Positions 27,672-35,558 of a stretch of DNA of 64,000 bases are shown piece by piece. The DNA lies in contig CAWBTX010000006.1 in the NCBI GenBank assembly GCA_963791905.1, positions 310,001 through 374,000 of the forward strand. The letters are read 5' to 3'. The notes below the pieces were generated by a model. The model made no database searches. It was not told the origin of the DNA and saw only the letters and a program-made list of their open reading frames with translations. This DNA is from Gaiellasilicea sp963791905. GTDB taxonomy: Bacteria > Actinomycetota > Thermoleophilia > Gaiellales > Gaiellaceae. A program made the translations under genes and the position numbers. Numbering within the stretch: the stretch's first letter is position 1; every line of letters begins with the position of its first letter.

Positions 27672-28058
27672 GTGCGCCTGTACCTCGTCCGCCACGCCCA
27701 CTCGGACCCGGGGGAGCCCGACGCGCTTCGCCCGCTGAGCGAGAGAGGGCGCGAGCAGGCCCGCGAGCTCGCTGAGCGGCTCGCCGCGGCCGAGCCCGAG
27801 CTCGTCCTCTCGAGCCCGCTCCTGCGGGCGCGCGAGACCGCCGAGGCGATCGCCAAGGCGGCAGGCAGTCCGCTTCGCGTGGACGACCGGCTCGCGCCCG
27901 GCGCGACGGCGGACGACGTGCTCGCCGTCGTCGAGGGCGCCGAGACCGCGGTGGTGACCGTCTGCCACCAGCCCGACTGCTCCGAGATCGCGTTTGCGCT
28001 GACGGGCCGCGATCCCGGCTTCCCGACGGCAGGTGTCTGCGAGCTCGAGGTCAGCTGA
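27672..28058 (+). CDS. histidine phosphatase family protein, SixA-like
   Basis: The 128-residue protein has the RHG active-site motif as LVRHAHSDPG at the N-terminus, with the further catalytic Arg in SSPLLRARETAEAI and the second His in VVTVCHQPDC. Length and order match SixA-type phosphohistidine phosphatases, which remove phosphate from His in signalling or transport proteins. The true substrate is not evident. GTG 27672 starts the conserved RLYLVRH strand directly. Its end overlaps the convergent PadR gene by 8 bp. Confidence 0.88.
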   Translation: MRLYLVRHAHSDPGEPDALRPLSERGREQARELAERLAAAEPELVLSSPLLRARETAEAIAKAAGSPLRVDDRLAPGATADDVLAVVEGAETAVVTVCHQPDCSEIAFALTGRDPGFPTAGVCELEVS

Positions 28059-28575
28059 GGCGGCGCTCGAGATCGCCCCACCAGGCGGCGTTCCAGTCCA
28101 TCAACTCGATCCCGTATCGGAGCACGTGGCCGCTGGGATCGGCGTCGTCGATCGGGCCGAGCTCCTCTCCGAGCCGCCGGAAGAGCGCGGCCGACTCCTC
28201 GTACCACTCACGTCGGCGGCGGAGCAGCTCTGGCACACGCTCGGGTGGGAGCAGGTCGGCGAAGAAGAGCCTCAGCAGCCCCTCGTCGCGGATGTCGTAG
28301 TGCGAGTACGGCTCCGACAGCCAGTCCGCGAGTGCCTTGCGACCCTTCGGCGTCACGCTGTAGAGACGCCGGCGCACCTCTCCCCTCGGCGCCTCGCGCG
28401 AGCGGACGAGCCCTGCCTCCTCGAGGCGCCGCAGCTCGGGATAGATTTGGCCGTAGCTGGCGCCCCAGAAGAACTTCGTGGAGCGGTCGGTGACCTGCTT
28501 GATGTCGTACCCCGTCCGGGCCTTGTAGGCCAGCAGGCCGAGGATCACACGTGCGGTCGGAGTCAGAGTTGACAT
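28051..28575 (-). CDS. PadR-family transcriptional repressor
   Basis: The 174-residue protein has the PadR winged helix (PTARVILGLLAYKARTGYDI, YPELRRLEEAGLVRSRE, RRLYSVTPKGRKALADWL) and a C-terminal helical dimerisation domain (AWWGDLERRLS at the end), as in subfamily 1 (LmrR/VanZ-like Vir_act_alpha). Such repressors release DNA on binding hydrophobic drugs. It is divergent from an ABC exporter with only 34 bp between start codons. Two tandem palindromes lie there, the nearer one starting inside its own ATG. No Shine-Dalgarno site precedes the ATG, so the message may be leaderless. Confidence 0.93.
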   Translation of the reverse strand: MSTLTPTARVILGLLAYKARTGYDIKQVTDRSTKFFWGASYGQIYPELRRLEEAGLVRSREAPRGEVRRRLYSVTPKGRKALADWLSEPYSHYDIRDEGLLRLFFADLLPPERVPELLRRRREWYEESAALFRRLGEELGPIDDADPSGHVLRYGIELMDWNAAWWGDLERRLS

Positions 28576-28588
28576 ATCTGGTAGATAT
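28574..28588. promoter_or_regulatory. palindromic operator 1 for the PadR repressor
   Basis: ATATCT-GGT-AGATAT is a perfect 15-bp palindrome that overlaps the PadR start codon (28573-28575). It is followed by the AT-rich spacer ATACTAACC, which may supply -10 elements. The very similar second palindrome is centred 23 bp away. AT-rich dyads of this kind are typical of PadR sites. Confidence 0.75.
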
Positions 28589-28597
28589 ATACTAACC

Positions 28598-28610
28598 TAT
28601 CTGGCAGATA
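28598..28610. promoter_or_regulatory. palindromic operator 2 for the PadR repressor
   Basis: TATCT-GGC-AGATA is a perfect dyad with the same half-sites as operator 1. It runs into the A of the ABC transporter ATG (28610-28612). There is no ribosome site between, so occupancy would cover the likely transcription start of the exporter. Confidence 0.72.
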
Positions 28611-29455
28611 TGAACAACGCGATCTCGGTCCGAGGGCTGCGCAAGTCGTACAACGGCCTCGAAGCGGTTCGCGGAATCGACTTCGACGTCGGCGCGGGCG
28701 AGGTCTTCGGGCTCCTCGGTCCGAACGGCGCCGGCAAGACGACCACCGTTGAGATCCTCGAGGGCTACCGGCAGCGCGACACGGGGGACGTCGAAGTGCT
28801 CGGCTATGACCCGGGACGGATGCAGTCGGCGTTCCGGGAGCGAATCGGCGTCGTGCTCCAGTCGTCGGAGCTCTGGGCGAACCTGACCGTGCACGAGGTA
28901 CACCGAATCTTCGCCGGCTATTACCCGCACCCGAGGCAGGTCGACGAGGTGATCGAGCTGGTCGGGCTCTCGCACAAGCGCAACGACCGCATGAAGACGC
29001 TGTCGGGCGGGCAGAAGCGACGGCTCGACCTCGGCATCGCGCTCATCGGCGATCCCGATCTCGTCTTCCTCGACGAGCCCACGACCGGGTTCGACCCGTC
29101 GGCGCGGCGGAACGCCTGGGAGCTCGTCCGCTCGCTGCGCGAGCTCGGCAAGACCGTGCTCCTGACGACGCACTACCTCGACGAGGCACAGCAGCTCGCC
29201 GACCGCGTCGCCGTCCTCCGCGCGGGCGAGATCGTCAAGATGGGGCGCCCGTCGGAGCTGATCGCCTCCTCCGGCCGCGCCGAGATCCGCTACCGGGTCA
29301 ACGGCGAGACGGTCGTGGTCGAGACAGCGGAGCTGACGAGGACATTGCACGAGCTGACCGGCGCCGCACTCGCCGAGGGTCGCGAGCTCGCCGAGCTCGA
29401 GGTTCGGCGCGCGACCCTCGAGGACGTCTACCTCGAGCTGATGGACGAAGAGTGA
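28610..29455 (+). CDS. ABC exporter ATP-binding protein (drug/ABC-2 type)
   Basis: The 281-residue ATPase has Walker A GPNGAGKTTTVEI, signature LSGGQKRRLDLGIAL, Walker B LVFLDEPTTGFDPSAR and the H-loop TTHYLDEA. It belongs to the DrrA/NodI-like family that powers ABC-2 exporters of drugs or lipids. The C-terminal extension (EIRYRVNGETVVVE, ...EVRRATLEDVYLELM) is the usual one. The ATG lies within the repressor operator, with no Shine-Dalgarno site, so leaderless translation is likely. The stop overlaps the permease start as GTGA. Control by the divergent PadR is the evident reading. Confidence 0.95.
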   Translation: MNNAISVRGLRKSYNGLEAVRGIDFDVGAGEVFGLLGPNGAGKTTTVEILEGYRQRDTGDVEVLGYDPGRMQSAFRERIGVVLQSSELWANLTVHEVHRIFAGYYPHPRQVDEVIELVGLSHKRNDRMKTLSGGQKRRLDLGIALIGDPDLVFLDEPTTGFDPSARRNAWELVRSLRELGKTVLLTTHYLDEAQQLADRVAVLRAGEIVKMGRPSELIASSGRAEIRYRVNGETVVVETAELTRTLHELTGAALAEGRELAELEVRRATLEDVYLELMDEE

Positions 29456-30207
29456 CGCTCTTCGCGCACCAGCTCCGCGCCGAGCAGCTGATCTTCTGGC
29501 GCAACCGGGAGTCGGCGGTCTTCATCTTCATCTTCCCGCTCCTGCTCTTCGTGCTGCTCGGGTCTCTCTACGACGGCAGCATCGAGCTCGACGGCGTCGA
29601 CTACGCGGCCGCCGACGTCCTGCTCGCGGGGATGATCGGCTACGGCGCGGCGAACACGGCCTTCGCCGGGCTGGCGATCACGCTCGTGCTCCGGCGGGAG
29701 TACGGCATCCTCAAGCGGCTGCGCTCGACGCCCCTGCCCGCCGCGACCTACCTCGGCTCGGTGCTCGCGTCCGCGGTCATCGTCTTCGCCCTCCAGGTGG
29801 TCGCCCTGTTCCTGCTCGGCGAGTTCGCCTACGACGCCCAGATGCCGGAGCGGATCGGGTCGCTGGCCGTGCTCGTGGTACTGGGCGTCGTGGCCTTCGC
29901 CGGCCTCGGCATCGGCGCGGCCGCGCTGATCCGCTCGGGCGAGGGCGCCTCGGCCGTGCTGAACGTGATCCTGCTGCCGATGGCCTTTCTCTCGGGCGCC
30001 TTCGGCGCCCGGGACTACCCCCCCGTGCTCCAGGCGATCGCCGACGTGCTCCCGCTCAAGTACTACATCGACCTCGTGTACGCGGTGTACCTCGAGGATC
30101 AGGGGGTTTGGAGCGACCCCCGGGCGGTCGCGATCGTCCTCGCGTGGGGGCTCGCGGGAGCGATCGTCGGCGCACGGCGCTTCGGCTGGGAGCCGCGCGA
30201 ACGTTAG
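29452..30207 (+). CDS. ABC-2 type exporter permease
   Basis: This 251-residue membrane protein has six hydrophobic segments, starting FIFIFPLLLFVLLGSLYDG, with the family stretch YGILKRLRSTPLPAATYLG before TM3. A conserved late part reads LPMAFLSGAFGARDYPPVLQ and VLPLKYYIDLVYAVYL. It forms the channel for the partner ATPase encoded just upstream, with which it overlaps by 4 bp. The substrate is unknown; a toxic hydrophobic compound is likely from the PadR control. Confidence 0.93.
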   Translation: MTLFAHQLRAEQLIFWRNRESAVFIFIFPLLLFVLLGSLYDGSIELDGVDYAAADVLLAGMIGYGAANTAFAGLAITLVLRREYGILKRLRSTPLPAATYLGSVLASAVIVFALQVVALFLLGEFAYDAQMPERIGSLAVLVVLGVVAFAGLGIGAAALIRSGEGASAVLNVILLPMAFLSGAFGARDYPPVLQAIADVLPLKYYIDLVYAVYLEDQGVWSDPRAVAIVLAWGLAGAIVGARRFGWEPRER

Positions 30208-30238
30208 AACCGGCGGTCGAGTGGGAATATGGGTTGCA

Positions 30239-30538
30239 ATGCAGAATCTCGCCCCGATCGCATTCGTCGCCGACGACGGCGACGTCCGCGTCAACTTCGG
30301 CATCTTCGCTGGGCGTGACGCCACGCAGGCGGAGGTCGACGAGCTCGCCCGGACGCTCCTCGACCGGGTCACGTCGGTGACGGTCGTGTCGGAGCACCGG
30401 GTCGTGGCCGACCACGAGATGGAGGCGGCCGTCCACCAGATCAGGATCGAGTCCGACGGCGCCGACCCGGCCGAGATCCTGCCCGTCGCCGAGCAGTGGG
30501 CCACGGCCTGCATCGCCGAGCGGCACGCCGAGATCTGA
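30239..30538 (+). CDS. hypothetical protein, 99 residues
   Basis: The protein starts MQNLAPIAFVADDGDVRVNF at ATG 30239; GTG 30221 is an upstream alternative. It is a small alpha/beta protein (VTSVTVVSEHRVVADHEMEA, ILPVAEQWATACIAERHAEI) of unknown family. Codon use is normal for the window. It lies 31 bp after the ABC permease on the same strand and could be part of that transcript. It converges on the sulfotransferase gene with a palindrome between. Confidence 0.55.
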   Translation: MQNLAPIAFVADDGDVRVNFGIFAGRDATQAEVDELARTLLDRVTSVTVVSEHRVVADHEMEAAVHQIRIESDGADPAEILPVAEQWATACIAERHAEI

Positions 30539-30550
30539 CGCCGCGCCGCC

Positions 30551-30577
30551 GACTTAGCAACAGACTGTTACTAAGTC
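30551..30577. terminator. near-perfect palindrome between convergent genes
   Basis: Thirteen-base arms (GACTTAGCAACAG and CTGTTACTAAGTC) match except for one position and are separated by a single base. It lies between two convergent genes and reaches into the sulfotransferase stop codon, so a bidirectional terminator is the best guess. A palindromic protein-binding site is the alternative. Confidence 0.45.
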
Positions 30578-31400
30578 AGTAGCCGAGCTCGCGCAGGAGG
30601 TCGCCCGCTTCCTGCTCGACGTCCGCGAGCTGCTCCTGCGTCAGGTCCTCACGCCAGCGGCCGACCGAGCGCGAGTGCGCTTCGGAGAGCGCGCGGGCGA
30701 GCGGCTCCGGATCCGTGTGCAGCACGTTCGCGATCGGGCCTGCGATGGCCTCCGGGTCGGCGACGATCTCCTCGTAGCGCACCGCAACCGTCCGGTCGGG
30801 TCGCGCGCGAGCGGCAGTGACGTAGCGGCGCCAGGCCCAGGCGGCACGGCGCGCGTCGCTCGACCGCTCGAACTCCTCGACCCGCTCCGGCTCGACCCAG
30901 AATCTGGCCTGCGAGCCATAGGGCAGGCGTGCGTCGTCGGCGCCCGCCCCGCCCGAGCTGAGCCAGCCGCGCTCGAGCAGCGAGCAGACGACGTCGCGCC
31001 CGTCGCGGACGACGTGCACCGCCGTCGCGGCCGGATAGGCGGCGAGCGCCGCCGGGAGGACGTAAGCGGTCTCGGGCGTCTGTTCCACGCCCCGGAGGTG
31101 CTGCGCGAGGCCCAGCCGCCGGACGCGCTCGAGCACGCGCCGCACCTGCGGCGCGGCCTCGTCTTCCGGCAGCGCCGCAAGCGCCGGGATCGCTCCCTTC
31201 AGCGGGTGCACCTCGCCCAGATCGACGAAGCCGGGCTGCGAGCCGAGCGCCCCGGCGACGAACGTCGTGCCCGAGCGCGGGCAGCCGACCACGAAGACGA
31301 GCCGCTCCTCCGTCGGCACCAGCCGGCGGCGCTGCAGCACGCGAACGGCGGCGCGGCCGTAGAGCGAGGCGGACGTGATGAGCGAGCCGGGGCCGGGCAA
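30576..31400 (-). CDS. sulfotransferase family protein (intact)
   Basis: The 274-residue protein carries the PAPS-binding loops of sulfotransferases: the 5'-phosphosulfate loop FVVGCPRSGTTFVAGALG near residue 35 and the 3'-phosphate site VVRDGRDVVCSLLERGW. It transfers sulfate from PAPS to a hydroxyl or amino group of a metabolite or glycan. It is the third gene of an apparent operon with an APS kinase and another sulfotransferase, separated from the latter by 9 bp. No signal peptide is seen, so it acts in the cytoplasm. The acceptor is unknown. Confidence 0.9.
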   Translation of the reverse strand: MPGPGSLITSASLYGRAAVRVLQRRRLVPTEERLVFVVGCPRSGTTFVAGALGSQPGFVDLGEVHPLKGAIPALAALPEDEAAPQVRRVLERVRRLGLAQHLRGVEQTPETAYVLPAALAAYPAATAVHVVRDGRDVVCSLLERGWLSSGGAGADDARLPYGSQARFWVEPERVEEFERSSDARRAAWAWRRYVTAARARPDRTVAVRYEEIVADPEAIAGPIANVLHTDPEPLARALSEAHSRSVGRWREDLTQEQLADVEQEAGDLLRELGY

Positions 31401-31409
31401 GGCGCGAGC

Positions 31410-32260
31410 TTAGCGGCGCCAGCCGAGATCTCGGCCGAGCAGCTCGTAGAGGCGCTGGTTCGGCTCCGCGAAGTACTCCACGAGCCGCCGCTCTGCCTCC
31501 GGGCTCATCGGCGCGTAGTCCCGGTCGTAGACGCGCGGGTAGGCATCGAGCGCGTGCGGCGGCGCCCCGAGGAACTCCAGCACGCGCGCGTACGTCTCAC
31601 CGGGCCGCGTCGCGAGCTCCTCGTTCGAGAGTACGAGCAGGCGCTCGACCGGGAAGTACGCCTGCCACCGCTCGAGCTGCTCCGCGTAGCGCCCGCGCGC
31701 GAGATAGGTGTAGTTCCACCAGGCATGGCTGAAATAGCTGGGATCGGAGCGCATGCGCTCGAGCTCGCCGGCGAGGCGCTCTTCCTCGGCCTCCAGCGCC
31801 TCCTCGAACGGCAGCTCTTCCCGCCCGAGCGAGACCTCGTGCTGGTAGTGCGAGTGTGCCCGCTCGACCGGATCGCGGAGGATCGCGATCAGGCGCGCCT
31901 CCGGGACGAGCGCCGCGGCGCGCTCGGGCGCCTGCGGGTGGAAGAGGTAGCTGGGGCTCGCCTCGCCGACGATGCGGCCCGTCCGAACGGAGAGGAAAGT
32001 TGCCGCGGTACCACGCAGGCGCCGCGCCGGTACTGACGGTCGAAGTAGCTCACCTCCTTCCACGACGGGCCCGTGATGGACGGGTGCCGCCGGAGGAAGG
32101 CGTAGAGCGCCGTCGTCCCACCCTTCTGGGCACCGAGGATCAAGAAGTCGGGCAGCGGCCGGAAACGGGCGGTGGCGGTGCCGAAGGCCCAGACGGGCGT
32201 CCTGAGCACCGCGCGGACAGGCTCCGGGATCCGCGGAACGAGCTCCGCGGGCGATCTCAC
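31410..32260 (-). CDS. sulfotransferase, NDST-like domain (two frameshifts)
   Basis: The N-terminal piece contains the 5'-phosphosulfate loop FLILGAQKGGTTALYAFLRR and WKEVSYFDRQYRRGA. A shift near 32022 gives WYRGNFPL, and another near 31998 gives the rest (GRIVGEASPSYLFHP, the 3'-phosphate site AILRDPVERAHSHYQHE, and AWWNYTYLARGRYAEQLERW). Joined, it has about 283 residues and resembles heparan-sulfate-type or deacetylase/N-sulfotransferase domains. GTG 32260 overlaps the APS kinase stop as GTGA, so PAPS supply and use are coupled. The acceptor is unknown. Confidence 0.85.
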
Positions 32261-32817
32261 GGCGAGACTGCAGCCGGCAGCAGCCCCAGCTGCTCGAGCC
32301 GGCTGAAGACGAGCTCCACCGAGGCCTCGCGGGAGAGCTCGGTGGTGTCGACCCGGACCTCCGGCGCCTCGGGCTCCTCGTAGGGATCGTCGACGCCGGT
32401 GAAGTTCGACACCTCGCCCGCGAGCGCTCGCGCGTACAGGCCCTTCGTGTCGCGGCTCATGCAGGCCTCGAGCGGCGTGGCGACGTGGACCTCGACGAAG
32501 GCGCCGTGCTCCTCGACGAGGGCACGCGCCTTCGCACGCGCCTCGCGATAGGGCGAGATGGCGGCGACGACCACGACGGCGCCGGCGCGAACGAGGCGCG
32601 ACGCGACCCAGCCGATGCGCTCGATGTTGAGGTCGCGGTGCTCCTTCGAGAAGCCGAGCTCGCTCGACAGGTGACGGCGCACCGCGTCGCCGTCGAGCAG
32701 CTCGACGAGCAACCCGCGCGCCTCGAGCTCGGCGGCGACGAGGTGCGAGAGGGTCGACTTCCCGGCCCCGGAGAGGCCGGTGAACCAGACGACGAAAGGT
32801 CGGTCGGAAGCAGCCAC
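32257..32817 (-). CDS. cysC: adenylylsulfate kinase
   Basis: The 186-residue enzyme phosphorylates adenosine 5'-phosphosulfate to PAPS. It shows the P-loop FTGLSGAGKSTLSHLV, the DGDAVRRHL and FSKEHRDLNIERIG substrate motifs, ISPYREARAKARAL, and DTKGLYARAL with NFTGVDDPYEEPEAP. All are intact and the size is normal. No ATP sulfurylase gene accompanies it. It is followed, with a 4-bp overlap, by two sulfotransferase genes, so its PAPS is probably dedicated to sulfation rather than assimilation. Confidence 0.96.
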   Translation of the reverse strand: MAASDRPFVVWFTGLSGAGKSTLSHLVAAELEARGLLVELLDGDAVRRHLSSELGFSKEHRDLNIERIGWVASRLVRAGAVVVVAAISPYREARAKARALVEEHGAFVEVHVATPLEACMSRDTKGLYARALAGEVSNFTGVDDPYEEPEAPEVRVDTTELSREASVELVFSRLEQLGLLPAAVSP

Positions 32818-32858
32818 AGTCGCGAGTCTCTATCAGAAGGCGCTGCGGCTCCGCCGGC

Positions 32859-35515
32859 TCAGTCGATCGGCACGCTCAGCGTCTGGACGACCCTGGTGCC
32901 GACCCGGAGCTCAGCCTTCCAGAGCCCGCGCGCGAGGCCGGTCGGCAAGCGCATGTAGCTCGAGACGACCGGGCGATTGTTCTTCTGGACGTCGCCGATG
33001 ACGCGGCCGTCCGGGAAGAACCAACGCACCTTCAGCGGCAGCCCCGCCGCGGGCTGCGTCTCGAAGCGGAAGTTCGCCCAGACCTCGGTCGTGCCGGCCG
33101 CGAACCGCCGCACGGACGAGCCCTCGGCCTTCCTGCTCCGGAATGCCTGGCGGACGACACCGTCCTTCGGAGCCCGGACCGCGATCGTCTGAACCTGGAG
33201 CGGCAGCTTCAGGGCGCCTGCCCGGCCGGTCAGCGCAACGGTGAAGCCGCCGGGGAAGAGCTTCGCGCCGCCGGCGAGCGCGCCGCTGCGGAGCGAGAGC
33301 TTCTTCCTGAAGGAGCCGCCGGAGAGGTCGAGCTTGAGCGTCGCGAGCGGCCCGCCGCCCGGGCGCCGCATGTCGATCCGCGCGCGAGCCGGCCGGCTCG
33401 TCGAGCCGCCGATGACGAGAGTCCCGTTGCCGATGCTGCGCGCCCACCGAACATCGAGTCGCGGCTCGCGCAGCTTCGCGGCGACGGCCGCGCCCGTGCT
33501 CGTCGGCGCGAACACCGCCGTCACCGTGCGCGCGTCGCTCGCGACGATGCGGCAGGTCGACGCGCTCCCCGAGCACGCCCCCGTCCAGTTCTTGAACGCG
33601 TAGCCGGTCGCCGGCTTGGCGGTCAGCGCGAGAGCCTCGCCCGGCCGATACTCGCCGTAGCAGTCCCAGCCGCCGACACCGCACTTGATGCGCTTCACGG
33701 CCTTCACGCCTGCGAGCGTCCGCAGCGGCGCCGCGTTCGTCACGGTTCCGTTGCCGCTGACCTCGACGAGCACGCGCTCGACCGGTGGCGGCGGCAGCGG
33801 CGGGAGGGGATCAGGGAGGGCGCCGCCGATCGAGGGCACGCCGCGCGGCTCAGCGATCGAGCTCGAACCTGGCGACGACGGAGCGCGTGTCGCTCATCGT
33901 CAGGGAGCACGTCGTCGCTGCCCCCGCCACTGCGCAGTCGCCGGCCCAGGTCACGGAGGAGCCCGGGGCCGGCGACGCGGTCAGGCTCACGGGTGAGCCA
34001 ACGTCGAATTCCTGCGTGCAGTCGCCCGGGCAGTCGATGCCGGGCCCGGTGACGCTCCCGCTGCCGTCGGCCGTGACGGACAGGAGCCGCTTGGCAGACG
34101 GGATCTGCGCGAATGTCGCCGTCACGGAGCGGTTCACGCTCATTGCGACGGTGCACGTCGGCGTCGCGCCGCTGCAGTCGCCGCCCCAGCCCGTGAACGT
34201 GGTGCCGCCGATCCCGGCCGCCGTCAGCTGGACGTTGGTGCCGACCGCGTACTCCTGCGTGCAGTCTCCCGGGCAGTCGATGCCGCTGCCGGTCACGCGA
34301 CCGCTGCCGGTGACGGAGACCGTCAGGAGCCGGTTGTTCGGCGAGACCGGCGCGAACGCCGCCGACGACGGACCTGTCGGCCGTCATCGCAACCGTGCAG
34401 CCGGCAGCGCCGCTGCAGGCGCCGCTCCAGCCCGTGAAGCTCGTGTCCGTACCCGGCGCCGCCGTGAGCTGGACGCTCGTGCCCGACTGGTACTGCTGAG
34501 AGCAGTCGCCAGGGCAGTCGATGCCGGTGCCGGTGACCCGCCCGGCGCCGTTCACCGTGACCGTCAGCGTGCGGTTCGGCGGCGGTGTCGGCGCGAAGCT
34601 CGCCGTCACCGACCTGTCGCCGTTGATCGTCAGGCTGCACGTGGTCGCGGCGCCGCTGCAAGCTCCGCTCCAGCCGCTGAAGCTCATGCCCGTGCCGGGT
34701 GTCTCCGTGAGACTGGACGCTCGTGCCCCCGGCGTACTGCTCCGTGCAATCGCCAGGACAGTCGATGCCGCTGCCGGTGACTCTGCCGGTGCCGTTCACC
34801 GTGACGTCAGAGACCCCGGTCTGGGGTGCGGTGACAATGTCCTCGCACTCGGTGATCGCGTCCTTTGCGTCGATGTCGCAATGGTCTTTGCCCCCGCCTG
34901 TGCCGCCCGAGTCGTTGCCAAGCACGCCGTCGCGGGAGTCGAGCGTGGCGTCGCCGCCGAGGCCGCGGAAGAGGTCGTCCCCGGCGCCTCCGACCATCGA
35001 GACGCTGCCGAAGTCCGCCGACCAGAGCTCGTCGTTTCCGTCGCCGCCGACCAGCGAATCGCGGCCTGTGTTTGGCTCGTTAGCGCAGCAGCCGCGCTGC
35101 CCGCCGTCGAGGAAGTCGTTGCCGCGGCTCCGATCCACGGTGTCGTTGCCGCCGTGGCCCTCGAGGACGATCGTCACCCGTGCGAACCGTCGACCTGGTC
35201 GTCACCCAGGTCGCCGGCTCACGGTGTCGACTGCCGGCGCCGCCGTCGAGCCGGTCGTTCCCGAAGCCGCCGCAGATCAGCGTCGTCTCCACCGAGGCCG
35301 TTGACCAGGTCGTCGCCGTGGAGGGCCGCGATGACGTCGTTCCCCTTCGTGCCGTTGAGCGTGTCGGGGCCGGCGGTGCCGACGATCGTCGCCGCGGCTC
35401 CCGAGGCACGTGGTGCCGATGTCGCCGCCGCGAGCGGTCGGTGCAGTCGCCAGTGTCGCGAAGGTCACGAGGAGTCCGACGCGAGGTGCTGACGGCGGAT
35501 CGAGACGCGACGCAT
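32859..35515 (-). CDS. large secreted RTX-like / InlB-like repeat protein (several frameshifts)
   Basis: I read one gene through several indels. A signal peptide (VGLLVTFATLATAPTARGG, after the ATG at 35515) is followed by hemolysin-type calcium-binding repeats (GNDVIAALHGDDLVNGLGG, LICGGFGNDRLDGGAGS, LVGGDGNDELW, MVGGAGDDLFRGLGG). Four repeats of about 81 residues follow, each with a GSVTGPGIDCPGDCTQEF-like head and a FTGWSGACSG-like core (divergent InlB B-repeat kind). A Pro-rich joint (LPDPLPPLPPPPVER) leads to a C-terminal domain ending RVVQTLSVPID. The TGA at 33850 is bypassed by a one-base shift that restores alignment with the upstream paralogue. It probably acts at the cell surface; function is unknown. 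Confidence 0.65.
34020..34800 (-). repeat. four tandem repeats of about 242 bp inside the secreted protein gene
   Basis: The segment coding for GIDCPGDCT recurs near 34025, 34267, 34509 and 34750, an even spacing of about 242 bp (81 codons less small indels). Each copy encodes a beta-rich unit with one Cys pair in the head and another around GWSGACSG. Recent expansion is likely, as the DNA as well as the protein is alike. Confidence 0.75.
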
Positions 35516-35558
35516 GCGCTCTAGACGCGCCGGCGGCCCAATCCCTTCCCGTGGAGGA

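Noticed and set aside
32859..33839. Separate short gene starting at GTG 33839 (PSIGGALPDPLPPL...)
   Set aside because: It has no signal peptide and aligns with the C-terminal part of the neighbouring paralogue, including residues upstream of the GTG; a one-base shift joins it to the repeat region.
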